A stretch of 64,000 bases of DNA from Cryptosporangium sp044454545 (GTDB lineage Bacteria > Actinomycetota > Actinomycetes > Mycobacteriales > Cryptosporangiaceae), in NCBI RefSeq assembly GCF_044454545.1, contig NZ_JBITDV010000001.1, forward strand, positions 930,001 to 994,000, read 5' to 3'. Shown here one piece after another: positions 63,536 through 64,000 of the stretch (the first letter of the stretch is position 1; every line of letters begins with the position of its first letter). A program made the translations under genes and the position numbers. A model generated the notes under the pieces. The model did no database searches, was not told the DNA's origin, and saw nothing but the letters and a program-made list of their open reading frames with translations.

Positions 63536-64000
63536 GCGGACACCTCGCTCCGCCGCGGACGGATCCCGGCCACCAGCAGGTAGCCGATGATCCAGAACTC
63601 GCCGATCGAGGCCGGTACCGCCAGCGCGCCGACCAGGACCGCCGGGGCGTCGGCCAGGCCGAGGTCGAGGAACGCGCTGAGCACGTAGCCGGCGCCGCCG
63701 ACGATGAGCAGCCGGCCGAGCATCTTCGGCAACCGGCCCGACACGACCGCGACCCAGCCCATCGGGATCAGCCACAGCCCGAAGAAGACGGCCCCGACCT
63801 GCCAGAGCGTCGCGCTGACGTGGTGCGCGAGCTGAACCGTCGCTCCGACGTCACCGCCGGGGGCGAGGCTCGCGGTGCCGGCCACCGTGACCGCCGTCGA
63901 GAGCGCCACGACGCTGCCGAGCACGACCACGGCGTTGGCGAGCCCGAACGCGGCCAGCGCCCAGGCCGCGTCGGGCGCGAACTCGCGGAACAGACGGTAG
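63532..64000 (-). CDS. DUF4386-like membrane protein (5' end outside window)
   Basis: This open frame runs to the window edge. It encodes a membrane protein with at least four hydrophobic segments (AVVVLGSVVALSTAVTVAG, LWQVGAVFFGLWLIPMGWVAV, LLIVGGAGYVLSAFLDL, GEFWIIGYLLVAG). The pattern, including WRVGAVFFGLWLIPMG-like sequence, is of the DUF4386 family. The first visible residues, YRLFREFAPDAAWALAAFG, show that the start lies beyond 64000. It is coupled to the Ntn-hydrolase-like gene. Function unknown. Confidence 0.82.
   Translation of the reverse strand, partial: YRLFREFAPDAAWALAAFGLANAVVVLGSVVALSTAVTVAGTASLAPGGDVGATVQLAHHVSATLWQVGAVFFGLWLIPMGWVAVVSGRLPKMLGRLLIVGGAGYVLSAFLDLGLADAPAVLVGALAVPASIGEFWIIGYLLVAGIRPRRSEVSA

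Overview
The window is chromosomal DNA from a high-GC actinomycete. The reasons are very high GC in all codon third positions, many GTG and TTG starts, an F420-type LLM oxidoreductase, a DUF574-type methyltransferase, many TetR regulators, and metal genes typical of the Frankineae/Cryptosporangium-like group. The genus cannot be fixed from the sequence. Genes are packed tightly; most operon neighbours overlap by 1-4 bases (TGATG, ATGA, GTGA), and many convergent pairs overlap at their 3' ends.

Region 1 (1-13730): a truncated TetR gene, an aminotransferase, a CoA-transferase/thiolase operon, an alpha/beta hydrolase, a flavin monooxygenase, a FadD19-like acyl-CoA ligase, an ArsR-type regulator divergent from an MFS exporter, and a MacB-like ABC transporter. 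Region 2 (13827-29442): a 1,063-residue fusion of a LodA-like quinocofactor oxidase with a von Willebrand A domain, sharing a short promoter region with an LLM oxidoreductase/PIG-L deacetylase pair. A KstR-like palindrome sits between them. Next come an MpaB-type oxygenase with its TetR and a double operator, a redoxin, a GGDEF/EAL protein, an AEC transporter, and a TetR gene divergent from an acyl-CoA carboxylase pair.

Region 3 (29479-36652): a four-gene coupled operon of APC permease, glutamine synthetase, FluG-like amidohydrolase and M20 peptidase. It follows a decayed LD-carboxypeptidase fragment full of short tandem repeats, a small membrane protein and a DUF574 methyltransferase. Region 4 (36819-46487) is a metal island. 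It holds cbtBA under a cobalamin riboswitch and ending in a terminator, a MerR-type regulator with a 19-bp-spacer promoter and a possible cysteine micropeptide, then a copper block of PCuAC lipoprotein, Tat-exported Dyp peroxidase, CopC, a PepSY fusion protein and a CopD-CtaG fusion.

Region 5 (46509-50989): a sugar locus (GH32-like enzyme, universal stress protein, SLC45-like transporter, SRPBCC protein) with a divergent LacI regulator that carries a Pro/Ser insert. Region 6 (50995-54660): an SMP-30 lactonase, acyl-CoA dehydrogenase and 3-hydroxyacyl-CoA dehydrogenase operon, divergent from a TetR gene across tandem palindromes. Region 7 (54661-56300) is decayed: remains of a DUF4062/NB-ARC/WD40 STAND gene and an SDR lacking its 5' end. 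Region 8 (56371-64000): TetR, an SNF2 helicase coupled to a SnoaL-like protein, another TetR with paired operators, a DUF2461 protein, glucose-6-phosphate dehydrogenase, an Ntn-hydrolase-like protein and a truncated DUF4386 gene.

No rRNA, tRNA, CRISPR array, intact insertion sequence or prophage was seen.
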